6,180 nt of DNA from a bacterium. Its GTDB lineage: Bacteria > Verrucomicrobiota > Kiritimatiellia > UBA8416. Where the stretch lies: positions 1 through 6,180 of the forward strand of contig JAIFLS010000017.1 of the NCBI GenBank assembly GCA_020048935.1, read 5' to 3'. This document shows, piece by piece, positions 1-5,251 of the stretch. The translations under genes and the position numbers were made by a program. The notes beneath the pieces were generated by a model. That model worked only from the letters and a program-made list of their open reading frames with translations. It was not told the origin of the DNA and searched no databases. Each line of letters starts with the position of its first letter. Positions within the stretch are counted from its first letter, which is position 1.

Positions 1-498
1 CGGATGACGGAAACCGATCCCGAGACCGGGGCGATACTGGACTGGGGATTCGTGGGCGAGCCGGGGGAAGTGCTCACGGAACCGATACACGCGATGCTGG
101 CCGAGGGGTTGATTCCCGTGCTCACACCGCTGGGCATGGGGCCGGGGAACAAGGTGCATAATATCAATGCGGATGTGGCGGCGGCGGCGGTTGCCAAGGC
201 GCTGAAGGCGCGCAAGCTGGCGTTCCTGTCCGATGTGCCGGGGCTGCTGCGCGACCCGCAGGATCCGGAATCGCTGATCACGACGCTGCGGCTGGACGAG
301 GTGGCGTGGCTGGTGAAGCAGGGTGTGATCTCGGGCGGCATGCTGCCGAAGATCGCGAGCTGCATCGAGGCCCTGGAGGCGGGGGTTCGCAAAGTGCATA
401 TGATTGACGGGCGCATGTTCCATTCGCTGCTGATGGAGATGTTCACCGACAAGGGAGTGGGGACGGAAATTGTCGCGGGCGGTATCGACGAGGTGTGA
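1..498 (+). CDS. argB: Acetylglutamate kinase, C-terminal part (5' end outside window)
   Basis: This enzyme phosphorylates N-acetylglutamate with ATP, the second step of ornithine/arginine synthesis, in the cytoplasm. About 165 codons are visible against a usual family length near 290-300, so roughly the first 130 residues lie upstream. The frame is open from base 1; the ATG at position 4 is an internal methionine, not the start. Counting from that Met, family motifs appear in order: LDWGFVGE (12-19), the NINAD motif of the amino acid kinase fold (53-57), LSDVPG (75-80), and GVISGGMLPK (107-116), whose Lys corresponds to the conserved catalytic-site lysine. The end, with HMIDGR and TDKGVGTEI, is typical and complete. 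argD follows after 79 nt. The fragment shows no lesions. The identification is secure from motif order; whether arginine feedback-inhibits it cannot be judged, because the N-terminal helix is missing. Confidence 0.95.
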   Translation, partial: RMTETDPETGAILDWGFVGEPGEVLTEPIHAMLAEGLIPVLTPLGMGPGNKVHNINADVAAAAVAKALKARKLAFLSDVPGLLRDPQDPESLITTLRLDEVAWLVKQGVISGGMLPKIASCIEALEAGVRKVHMIDGRMFHSLLMEMFTDKGVGTEIVAGGIDEV

Positions 499-533
499 GC
501 GGGCGCGACAAGGGTGTTAACAAGTAAAAACGA

Positions 534-555
534 CCTGTGCGAATGGGTGCACAGG
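534..555 (+). other. Hairpin in the argB-argD gap
   Basis: CCTGTGC (534-540) and GCACAGG (549-555) form a perfect 7-bp stem around an 8-nt loop. No T-run follows, so it is not a standard intrinsic terminator. It ends 7 nt before the argD Shine-Dalgarno sequence. It could be an mRNA processing or stability element, or chance; no function is shown. Confidence 0.4.
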
Positions 556-562
556 GAAATCG

Positions 563-568
563 AGAGGA
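563..568 (+). promoter_or_regulatory. Ribosome binding site of argD
   Basis: AGAGGA lies 9 nt before the ATG at 578 and supports that start over other in-frame codons. Confidence 0.65.
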
Positions 569-577
569 TCCGGGATC

Positions 578-1786
578 ATGAGCAAGACACAGGAAATCAA
601 GGCATTGTACAAGCAATATGTGATGAATACCTATGCGCCGGAGATCGCGCTGGTCAAGGGGCGTGGAACCAAGGTATGGGATGCCGACGGCAAGGTCTAC
701 CTTGACTTCGCGGCGGGGATCTCGGTGCTCAATGTCGGCTATTCCCATCCGAAGGTTGTCGCGGCGGTGCAGGCCCAGGTCGCCGAGCTGGTGCATGTCT
801 CGAACCTGTACTTCAACGAGAACCAGGCGCTGCTGGCCAAGCGGCTTTCCGATCTCTCGCTCCACGGCAAATGCTTCTTCTGCAATTCGGGGGCGGAGGC
901 CAACGAGGGCCTGATCAAGCTGGCGCGCCTGTGGGGGCACGAGCAGGGCAAGTACGAAGTGATCTGCATGAAGAACTCGTTCCATGGCCGCACTCTGGCG
1001 ACCGCGTCGGCCACCGGGCAGGAAAAGGTGAAAAAGGGGTTTGAGCCCATGCCGGAAGGGTTCGTGCATGCCGTTTACAACGACCTTGATTCGGTCAAGG
1101 CGCTGGTGACGGAAAAGACCGTGGCCGTGATGCTCGAGACGGTGCAGGGCGAAGGCGGCATCATTCCGGCGGAGCCCGAATTCATGGAGGGCGTGCGCGC
1201 GCTTTGCGACGAGAAAGGGCTGCTGATGCTTTGCGACGAGATCCAGAGCGGCATGGGCCGCACGGGCAAATGGTTCGCCTTCCAGAACTACGACGTCGAG
1301 CCGGACGCCTTCTCGCTGGCCAAGGGGCTTGGCAGTGGCTACCCGATCGGCGCGGTGGTGGCAGGCCCGAAACTTTCCGACGTGTTCCATCCCGGGCACC
1401 ACGCCAGCACCTTCGGCGGCTCGCCGCTGGCTTGCGCCGCCGCCCTGGCCACGATCGACGTGATCGAGCAGGAAGGGCTGGTTGAACGCGCCGCCGAGAA
1501 GGGCGAGCTGCTCAAGGAGGGCCTGGAGGACTTCGCCGAGCGCTACGCGCATGTGACCGGGGTGCGCGGCATGGGCCTGATGCTGGGGCTGGTGCTGGAC
1601 CAGGAAGCCAAGCCGCTGACCAAGGCATTCGCGGAAGTAGGGTTGCTGGCAATTCCCACCGCCGGCAATGTGGTGCGCTTCCTGCCGCCGCTGACCGTCA
1701 AGGACGACGAGCTCGAGGAGGCTCTGGACATCATGGAGGATTGCCTGGAAAGCATGCATGCGGAGGCGGGCAATGACGCTGAATGA
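578..1786 (+). CDS. argD: Acetylornithine aminotransferase
   Basis: This is a class III, PLP-dependent aminotransferase of 402 residues, the usual length. It interconverts N-acetylglutamate 5-semialdehyde and N-acetylornithine using glutamate as amino donor, the fourth step of the acetylated arginine pathway. The order of family motifs is intact: an N-terminal YAPEIALVKGRGTKVWD segment, the phosphate-binding SGAEANE (104-110), FHGRT (135-139), LCDEIQSGMGRTG with the pyridine-binding Asp at 220, and LAKGLGSGYPIGA with the Schiff-base lysine at 249. STFGGSPLACAAA follows in the expected place. ATG 578 has a Shine-Dalgarno sequence 9 nt upstream. Its last codons contain the argG ribosome binding site and start, a 14-nt overlap. 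Succinyldiaminopimelate or 4-aminobutyrate aminotransferases are similar, but the position between argB and argG argues for ArgD; dual ArgD/DapC activity is possible, as in some bacteria. Confidence 0.95.
   Translation: MSKTQEIKALYKQYVMNTYAPEIALVKGRGTKVWDADGKVYLDFAAGISVLNVGYSHPKVVAAVQAQVAELVHVSNLYFNENQALLAKRLSDLSLHGKCFFCNSGAEANEGLIKLARLWGHEQGKYEVICMKNSFHGRTLATASATGQEKVKKGFEPMPEGFVHAVYNDLDSVKALVTEKTVAVMLETVQGEGGIIPAEPEFMEGVRALCDEKGLLMLCDEIQSGMGRTGKWFAFQNYDVEPDAFSLAKGLGSGYPIGAVVAGPKLSDVFHPGHHASTFGGSPLACAAALATIDVIEQEGLVERAAEKGELLKEGLEDFAERYAHVTGVRGMGLMLGLVLDQEAKPLTKAFAEVGLLAIPTAGNVVRFLPPLTVKDDELEEALDIMEDCLESMHAEAGNDAE
1762..1766 (+). promoter_or_regulatory. Ribosome binding site of argG, inside argD
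   Basis: GGAGG lies 6 nt before ATG 1773. It decides the start against the in-frame ATG at 1758, which would add MRRRA and place the site inside the gene. Being within the argD coding sequence, it favours translational coupling. Confidence 0.75.
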
Positions 1787-3014
1787 CCTGAAGGGCCAGA
1801 AGGCCGGCATCTGTGTTTCCGGCGGGCTTGACAGCAAGACCGTCACCAGGATGCTGGTTGATTCCGGTGTCGACGTGGTCTGCTTCACGGCGGACCTGGC
1901 GCAGCCGGACGAGACCGATATCAGCGCGGTGGTCGAGAAGATGGCCCCCTGCGGTGCCGAGACCGTGGTGGTGGATCTGCGCCGGGAAATGGCTGAGGCC
2001 TGTTTCGAGGTGCTGGCCTGCCAGGCGATGTACGACGGCGGCTACTGGAACTCGACCGGGATTGCCCGTGCGGTGACGGTGAAGGGGTTGGTCAAGGCCA
2101 TGCAGGCCAGGGGCTGCACGGTCCTGGTACACGGGGCGACGGGCCGCGGCAATGACCAGATGCGTTTCGAGCGCTACACGAACGTACTGGCACCGGAGAT
2201 GAAGGTCTATGCGCCCTGGCGTGATGCCGGGCTGCTGAAGCAGTTCCCCGGTCGGCTGGAAATGGTCGACTACCTGCGCAAGGCGGGGATCGAGGCCTTC
2301 CCGGGCGGGAAGAAGCGCTATTCCACCGATGCCAACCTGGCGGGGCTCTCGCACGAGGCCGAGGATCTGGAAAGTCTTGAAACGCCGGCGACGATCGTGA
2401 CACCGACGATGGGTGTCTGGCCGGACAAGGCACCGGACAAGGCCGAACGCTTCTGTGTCCGTTTTGAAAAGGGACGTGCGGTCGAGATCAATGGCGAACC
2501 AATGGCCCCGGTGGCGGTCATGCAGGCGGTAAATGCCATTGGTGGCCGTAATGGGGTCGGCTTCAAGAATGCGCTGGAGAACCGCATCATCGGCACCAAG
2601 AGCCGCGGCGTCTACGAGGCACCGGGCATGGAATTGCTCTCGCGCTGCCTGGAGTGCGTCTATCAGGCGACGATGGATCGCCGGGCGCTGGGCCTGTTCA
2701 AGACGCTATCGGCACTGGTCGCCGGCCAGATCTATGACGGGCGCTACTTCGATCCGGTGACCACGGCGGCACGGGCGGCGGTGGATGTCTTCGCGGCGTT
2801 TGCCAGCGGGGTGGTCGCGGTGAATCTCTACAAGGGGAATGTGCTGTTCCAGAGCCTGACCCAGTGTCCGGCGTCGCTTTACAACGAGGCGGATTCCTCG
2901 ATGGAGGCCAGCGACGGGCTCAACCCGGTCAGCTCGCAGGGATTCGCCGAGATCCAGTCGGTGGAGGCGCGTGCATTGGCGTACGCCGGGCAGATCCGCG
3001 GAGTTGACTCTTGA
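1773..3014 (+). CDS. argG: Argininosuccinate synthase, diverged type
   Basis: This enzyme joins citrulline and aspartate with ATP (to AMP and PPi) to form argininosuccinate, the penultimate arginine step. The product is 413 residues, against about 400 for the common type and 447 for E. coli ArgG. The N-type ATP pyrophosphatase loop is SGGLDSK (16-22). Then come FTADLAQPDE, GGYWNSTGIAR, HGATGRGNDQMRFE (120-133) and YSTDANLAGLSHEAEDLE (183-200). IGGRNGVG, ENRIIGTKSRGVYEAPG and the C-terminal NPVSSQGFAEIQSVEA region are also present. The HEAEDLE segment resembles E. coli-type ArgG (THEAKDLE) more than the common IEGG-type. The start at 1773 is set by GGAGG 6 nt upstream. It overlaps the end of argD by 14 nt and closes the operon; argF and argH are not visible. 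No obvious Rho-independent terminator follows, and the next promoter begins within its stop region. Confidence 0.92.
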   Translation: MTLNDLKGQKAGICVSGGLDSKTVTRMLVDSGVDVVCFTADLAQPDETDISAVVEKMAPCGAETVVVDLRREMAEACFEVLACQAMYDGGYWNSTGIARAVTVKGLVKAMQARGCTVLVHGATGRGNDQMRFERYTNVLAPEMKVYAPWRDAGLLKQFPGRLEMVDYLRKAGIEAFPGGKKRYSTDANLAGLSHEAEDLESLETPATIVTPTMGVWPDKAPDKAERFCVRFEKGRAVEINGEPMAPVAVMQAVNAIGGRNGVGFKNALENRIIGTKSRGVYEAPGMELLSRCLECVYQATMDRRALGLFKTLSALVAGQIYDGRYFDPVTTAARAAVDVFAAFASGVVAVNLYKGNVLFQSLTQCPASLYNEADSSMEASDGLNPVSSQGFAEIQSVEARALAYAGQIRGVDS

Positions 3015-3040
3015 CGTAACCGGTTTCAGCAAGCTATGAT
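3011..3040 (+). promoter_or_regulatory. Predicted sigma-70 type promoter of the metallophosphoesterase gene
   Basis: TTGACG (3011-3016) and TATGAT (3035-3040) are separated by 18 nt, each one mismatch from the consensus TTGACA or TATAAT. The -35 box overlaps the argG stop codon. The predicted transcript would start near 3047, leaving an untranslated leader of about 64 nt. This suggests the gene is expressed apart from the arg operon. It is predicted from sequence only. Confidence 0.55.
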
Positions 3041-3092
3041 TCCGAAACAGGCCTGAACGGCGTGAGGGGGATCGCAGGAAAAACAGTGGTCG

Positions 3093-3099
3093 GGTGATC
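3093..3099 (+). promoter_or_regulatory. Unusual ribosome binding site (GGTGATC) of the metallophosphoesterase gene
   Basis: The 20 nt before ATG 3111 lack an AGGAGG core and end in an AT-rich stretch. GGTGATC at 3093-3099 is fully complementary to GATCACC in the usual 16S rRNA 3' tail, the part just upstream of the CCUCC core. It lies 11 nt from the ATG. The pairing assumes a standard 16S tail. Confidence 0.4.
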
Positions 3100-3110
3100 G
3101 TTTATTAAAA

Positions 3111-3839
3111 ATGAGCAAGAAGTACGCCATACTGGGTGACATCCACTCCAACTGGGAAGCGTTGACTGCCGTGCTGGCGGACGCTGAATCCCACGGTGTG
3201 GACACCTATGTATGCGTGGGCGATATTGTCGGGTATAACGCCAATCCTGCCGAATGCCTGGAGAAGATCCGGTCACTGTGCGTGGCGGTGGTGCGGGGTA
3301 ACCATGACCACTACGTCTCGCACGACGAGTGCCTGGAGGATTTCCACCCACTGGCGGCGAATGTGATCGACTGGACGCGGCGGCAGCTTTCGCGCGAGCA
3401 GATCCAGTACCTGAAGAACCTGCGCCTCTCGCGTATGGTCGACGGGTTCACAATTGTCCACAGCACGCTGGACATGCCCGAGAAGTGGGGCTATGTGATC
3501 GACGCGCTGGATGCGGACGCCAACTTCAACTACCAGACCTCCTCGGTCTGCTTCCACGGGCACACTCATGTGCCGGTCGTGTTCGAGCGGCAGGGGCGGG
3601 TGGTGCGCAGCAGCTTTACCACCTTCAACACGACGCTGGGGCGCAAGTGCTTTATCAACACCGGCAGTGTCGGCCAGCCGCGCGATGGTGACCCGCGGGC
3701 GTCCTACTTGATATACGAGCCGTCCGCGCGCAGGGTGGATCTGCGGCGGGTCGAGTACGACATCGCGACCACGCAGCGCAAAATCATCGAGGCGGGGTTG
3801 CCGGAGCGGCTCGCCCGTCGTCTGGAACAGGGCAAGTAG
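3111..3839 (+). CDS. Calcineurin-like metallophosphoesterase (YfcE/Metallophos_2 type)
   Basis: This 242-residue soluble protein has the full set of dinuclear metal ligands of the calcineurin-like phosphoesterase fold: GDIHSN (D10, H12), GDIVGY (D38), GNHD (N64, with H65 and D66), H117 in VHST, and GHTH (H151, H153). The later INTGSVGQPRDGDPRASY stretch (182-199) is characteristic of the compact bacterial subgroup usually assigned to Pfam Metallophos_2. No signal peptide or membrane segment is visible, so it should be cytoplasmic. Members hydrolyse phosphomonoesters or phosphodiesters, but the physiological substrate is generally unknown and cannot be deduced here; a protein phosphatase or nucleotide phosphodiesterase role are both possible. 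ATG 3111 is the only reasonable start: the codons just upstream contain no start codon. It has its own predicted promoter, and faces the sigma factor gene tail to tail with 44 nt between stops. Confidence 0.9.
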   Translation: MSKKYAILGDIHSNWEALTAVLADAESHGVDTYVCVGDIVGYNANPAECLEKIRSLCVAVVRGNHDHYVSHDECLEDFHPLAANVIDWTRRQLSREQIQYLKNLRLSRMVDGFTIVHSTLDMPEKWGYVIDALDADANFNYQTSSVCFHGHTHVPVVFERQGRVVRSSFTTFNTTLGRKCFINTGSVGQPRDGDPRASYLIYEPSARRVDLRRVEYDIATTQRKIIEAGLPERLARRLEQGK

Positions 3840-3858
3840 GCGGGACTAACCCTGGTTC

Positions 3859-3878
3859 GTAGTACCGGCTTCAGCCGG
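3859..3878 (+). repeat. REP-like hairpin with GTAG head, in the convergent gap
   Basis: GTAG (3859-3862) is followed after two bases by CCGGC-TTCA-GCCGG (3865-3878), a 5-bp GC stem with a 4-nt loop; the loop ends can also pair as T-A, leaving TC. A GTAG tetranucleotide at the foot of a GC hairpin is the signature of REP elements mobilised by RAYT (TnpA-REP) transposases. It sits between two converging genes, a typical REP location, and could slow transcription from both sides, although no U-tract follows. A single copy in this window does not prove repetition. Confidence 0.45.
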
Positions 3879-3883
3879 AATCC

Positions 3884-4777
3884 TCACGCGGCAAACGCCT
3901 CGGAGTGCAGTGTCGGCTCGATCCCCTTGCGGCGGGCGAACATCTGGCGCTTCAGGCTGGTCAGCCCCTGGACGCAGATCTGCCGGCAGCGTTCGCTGGA
4001 AATGCCGAACATGTTCGATAAATCCTTCAGCGTCGGTGCGCTCTCGTTGAAGTAGAGCATCGTGATGATCTGCTTGGTTCTCGGGGCCAGGCTGTTCATC
4101 TCGTTGAACAGGAAAGCGCGCAGGTCATGGCGCTCGGTCTCCTCTGACGGGCAGGGGGAATCCTCGCTGGCGATGAAATCGCTCCAGGAATTGTCCGAAT
4201 CCTCGCTGGTCAGCTCCTCCAGCATGCAGATCCCGCTGCCGGCACTCATCCGGATACAGGCGAGGGCCTCGCCGCTGAGGTCCATCCGATCGCACAATTC
4301 GCTGTCGGTCAGGGAATTACCGTTCTCGTTCTGCAGCTTCTCGATCTCGCCCCAGTAGCCGAAATGATGTTCAGGGACGTGGATGAAACGCGCCTTCTTG
4401 ATGGCCCGGATCATGTGGCTCTTGATGCACTTGCAGGCATAGGTGCTGAAGCGGATCGGCTCGCGATCGGTGGCCCCGTCAGGATCATTGGCGGCACTGT
4501 TGAAATTCTTGGCCGCCTTCATCAGCCCGATGTTGCCTTCTGCAATCAGGTCCATGGCGTTTAGCCGCGAGGAGGAGCGGTATTTCTCGAATTCCTTCTG
4601 GCAATGGATGACCAGACGCAGGTTCGAATGGATCAGCTCGCTGACGGCGGCCTCGACCTGCTCTTCATTCGTGCAGGTCTGGATGACCTGCGAGAGTTCG
4701 GCTTCGCGTTCGGGCGTGATCCGCTCATACCGCGAAATGTCCGCAAGGTAACGACTGTAGGTATCCGACTCTTTCAT
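3884..4777 (-). CDS. Alternative sigma-70 family RNA polymerase sigma factor (RpoD-like, no region 1.1)
   Basis: This 297-residue protein should direct RNA polymerase to a set of promoters. Domains in order: region 1.2 (about 5-33, DTYSRYLADISRYERIT), region 2 (about 48-135, with LIHSNLRLVI, DLIAEGNIGLMKAAKNF and RFSTYA), region 3 (about 144-190), a sigma-3.2-like acidic linker (190-215, DFIASEDSPCPSEE) and region 4 (about 219-280, LAPRTKQIITMLYF then the helix-turn-helix TLKDLSNMFGISSERCRQI). It resembles group 2 factors rather than ECF or FliA types, which lack this full set. Odd points: in region 2.3/2.4 the RpoD residues W433, W434, Q437 and T440 align with K116, C117, S120 and I123; about 10 extra residues lie between F92 and F110; and there are ten cysteines. 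In region 4.2 the -35 contacts E585, R588 and Q589 are kept as E262, R265 and Q266. The start has AAGGAG 8 nt upstream. The regulon is unknown. Confidence 0.9.
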   Translation of the reverse strand: MKESDTYSRYLADISRYERITPEREAELSQVIQTCTNEEQVEAAVSELIHSNLRLVIHCQKEFEKYRSSSRLNAMDLIAEGNIGLMKAAKNFNSAANDPDGATDREPIRFSTYACKCIKSHMIRAIKKARFIHVPEHHFGYWGEIEKLQNENGNSLTDSELCDRMDLSGEALACIRMSAGSGICMLEELTSEDSDNSWSDFIASEDSPCPSEETERHDLRAFLFNEMNSLAPRTKQIITMLYFNESAPTLKDLSNMFGISSERCRQICVQGLTSLKRQMFARRKGIEPTLHSEAFAA

Positions 4778-4785
4778 AGTGCTGG

Positions 4786-4791
4786 CTCCTT
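4786..4791 (-). promoter_or_regulatory. Ribosome binding site of the sigma factor gene
   Basis: On the minus strand AAGGAG lies 8 nt before ATG 4777, a strong site that fixes the start. Confidence 0.8.
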
Positions 4792-4828
4792 CTTGAAAAA
4801 ACGAATCAAAATCGTGTTCACAATATAT

Positions 4829-4844
4829 AGCCAGAACCGTGCCA
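4829..4844 (-). promoter_or_regulatory. Predicted sigma-54 (-24/-12) promoter of the sigma factor gene
   Basis: On the minus strand TGGCACG (4844-4838), GTTC, then TGGCT (4833-4829) matches the RpoN consensus TGGCACG-N4-TTGCW with one mismatch. The essential GG (4843-4842) and GC (4831-4830) have the required spacing. Transcription would start near 4818, giving a leader of about 40 nt ending in a strong ribosome binding site. No good sigma-70 pair was found in the same stretch, although an AT-rich CTATATATTG follows directly. It would require RpoN and an ATP-dependent enhancer-binding protein, neither visible here. Confidence 0.55.
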
Positions 4845-4886
4845 GATCGGAAACCAACCGCTGTATTATGCAGAAAGTGCTGCCAT

Positions 4887-4904
4887 ATAATTGTTTACAA
4901 TTAT
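4887..4904. promoter_or_regulatory. 18-bp AT-rich palindrome, candidate activator or operator site
   Basis: ATAATTGT-TT-ACAATTAT has perfect 8-bp arms. Its centre is about 78 nt upstream of the predicted sigma-54 transcription start, the distance range where enhancer-binding proteins usually bind. It also contains TTG-N4-CAA, a form used by several dimeric repressors. The binding protein is unknown. Confidence 0.4.
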
Positions 4905-5167
4905 CAACTCCGCCCGTCACAAACCTCCGCATCGGCGCAAGTGTGCACAACAGGTTCCTGCTGCTGGTTTGGTGCGTACGGGAGTATGCGGTGTGACCGT
5001 TAGGCCGCTTTCTACAGGTTGGCGGCAATCATGCGGCCTATTCGACCGAAACCGCTAATCATTACGCTAAGCAACAGCAAGGCATAGAACCGGATCCGGA
5101 TGTTGACCACGGGAGACGAGTCGTGCGAAGGTAGCGTTGCCATGGGGGATAAAATGTCCGCCACGGG

Positions 5168-5181
5168 AGTTGATGTCAACT
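5168..5181. promoter_or_regulatory. Small dyad upstream of uvrA, possible operator
   Basis: AGTTGA-TG-TCAACT has perfect 6-bp arms, 70 nt before the uvrA start. Read on the minus strand it contains TTGACA (5179-5174), a perfect -35 hexamer, with TTTTAT (5154-5149) 19 nt further on as a poor -10. It may therefore be an operator for uvrA, part of a leftward promoter, or chance. Confidence 0.25.
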
Positions 5182-5238
5182 GAAGGGCGTAATATTCTTT
5201 GCAAGGTTCCGGTGGTTTTCGCGTACCATTAGTATAAA

Positions 5239-5243
5239 AAGGA
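5239..5243 (+). promoter_or_regulatory. Ribosome binding site of uvrA
   Basis: AAGGA lies 8 nt before GTG 5252 but only 2 nt before the in-frame GTG 5246. This decides in favour of 5252. Confidence 0.65.
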
Positions 5244-5251
5244 CGGTGGCA

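Larger units (their letters stand above)
4778..5251. other. Divergent intergenic region between the sigma factor gene and uvrA
   Basis: These 474 nt separate two divergently read genes. The left part (about 4796-4908) is clearly more AT-rich than the genes and holds the sigma-54-like promoter and the 18-bp palindrome. The middle (4909-5140) contains an 8-bp palindrome TGTGCACA (4942-4949) and a doubtful 43-codon minus-strand ORF (5143-5012) but no convincing gene. The right part has a dyad AGTTGA-TG-TCAACT (5168-5181). I find no convincing uvrA promoter: TTGCAA (5199-5204) and TACCAT (5224-5229) have a 19-nt spacer and are weak. I see no LexA-type box. No RNA gene is recognised. Confidence 0.6.

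Noticed and set aside
1758..1772. argG start at ATG 1758
   Set aside because: Would add MRRRA and put the GGAGG site inside the gene; ATG 1773 is 6 nt after GGAGG.
443..1888. 481-codon open frame on the minus strand opposite argD
   Set aside because: It lies antisense to a clearly identified argD with all catalytic motifs; the sequence is Leu/His/Arg/Gln-rich as expected for the shadow of a GC-rich gene, and has no recognisable domain.
4885..4907. Sigma-70 promoter made of TTGATA (4907-4902) and TTATAT (4890-4885) on the minus strand
   Set aside because: The spacer is only 11 nt, too short for a sigma-70 promoter.
4774..5028. 84-codon minus-strand frame ending in ATGA overlap with the sigma start
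   Set aside because: It needs a TTG start without a ribosome binding site, covers the AT-rich promoter region with the sigma-54 site and palindrome, and resembles no family. The ATGA overlap is tempting but probably chance.
5246..5248. Alternative uvrA start at GTG 5246
   Set aside because: Only 2 nt from the AAGGA ribosome binding site; GTG 5252 has the normal 8-nt spacing.
5160..5251. LexA (SOS) box upstream of uvrA
   Set aside because: Looked for CTGT-N8-ACAG and GAAC-N4-GTTC forms; none present. A lineage-specific LexA motif cannot be excluded.
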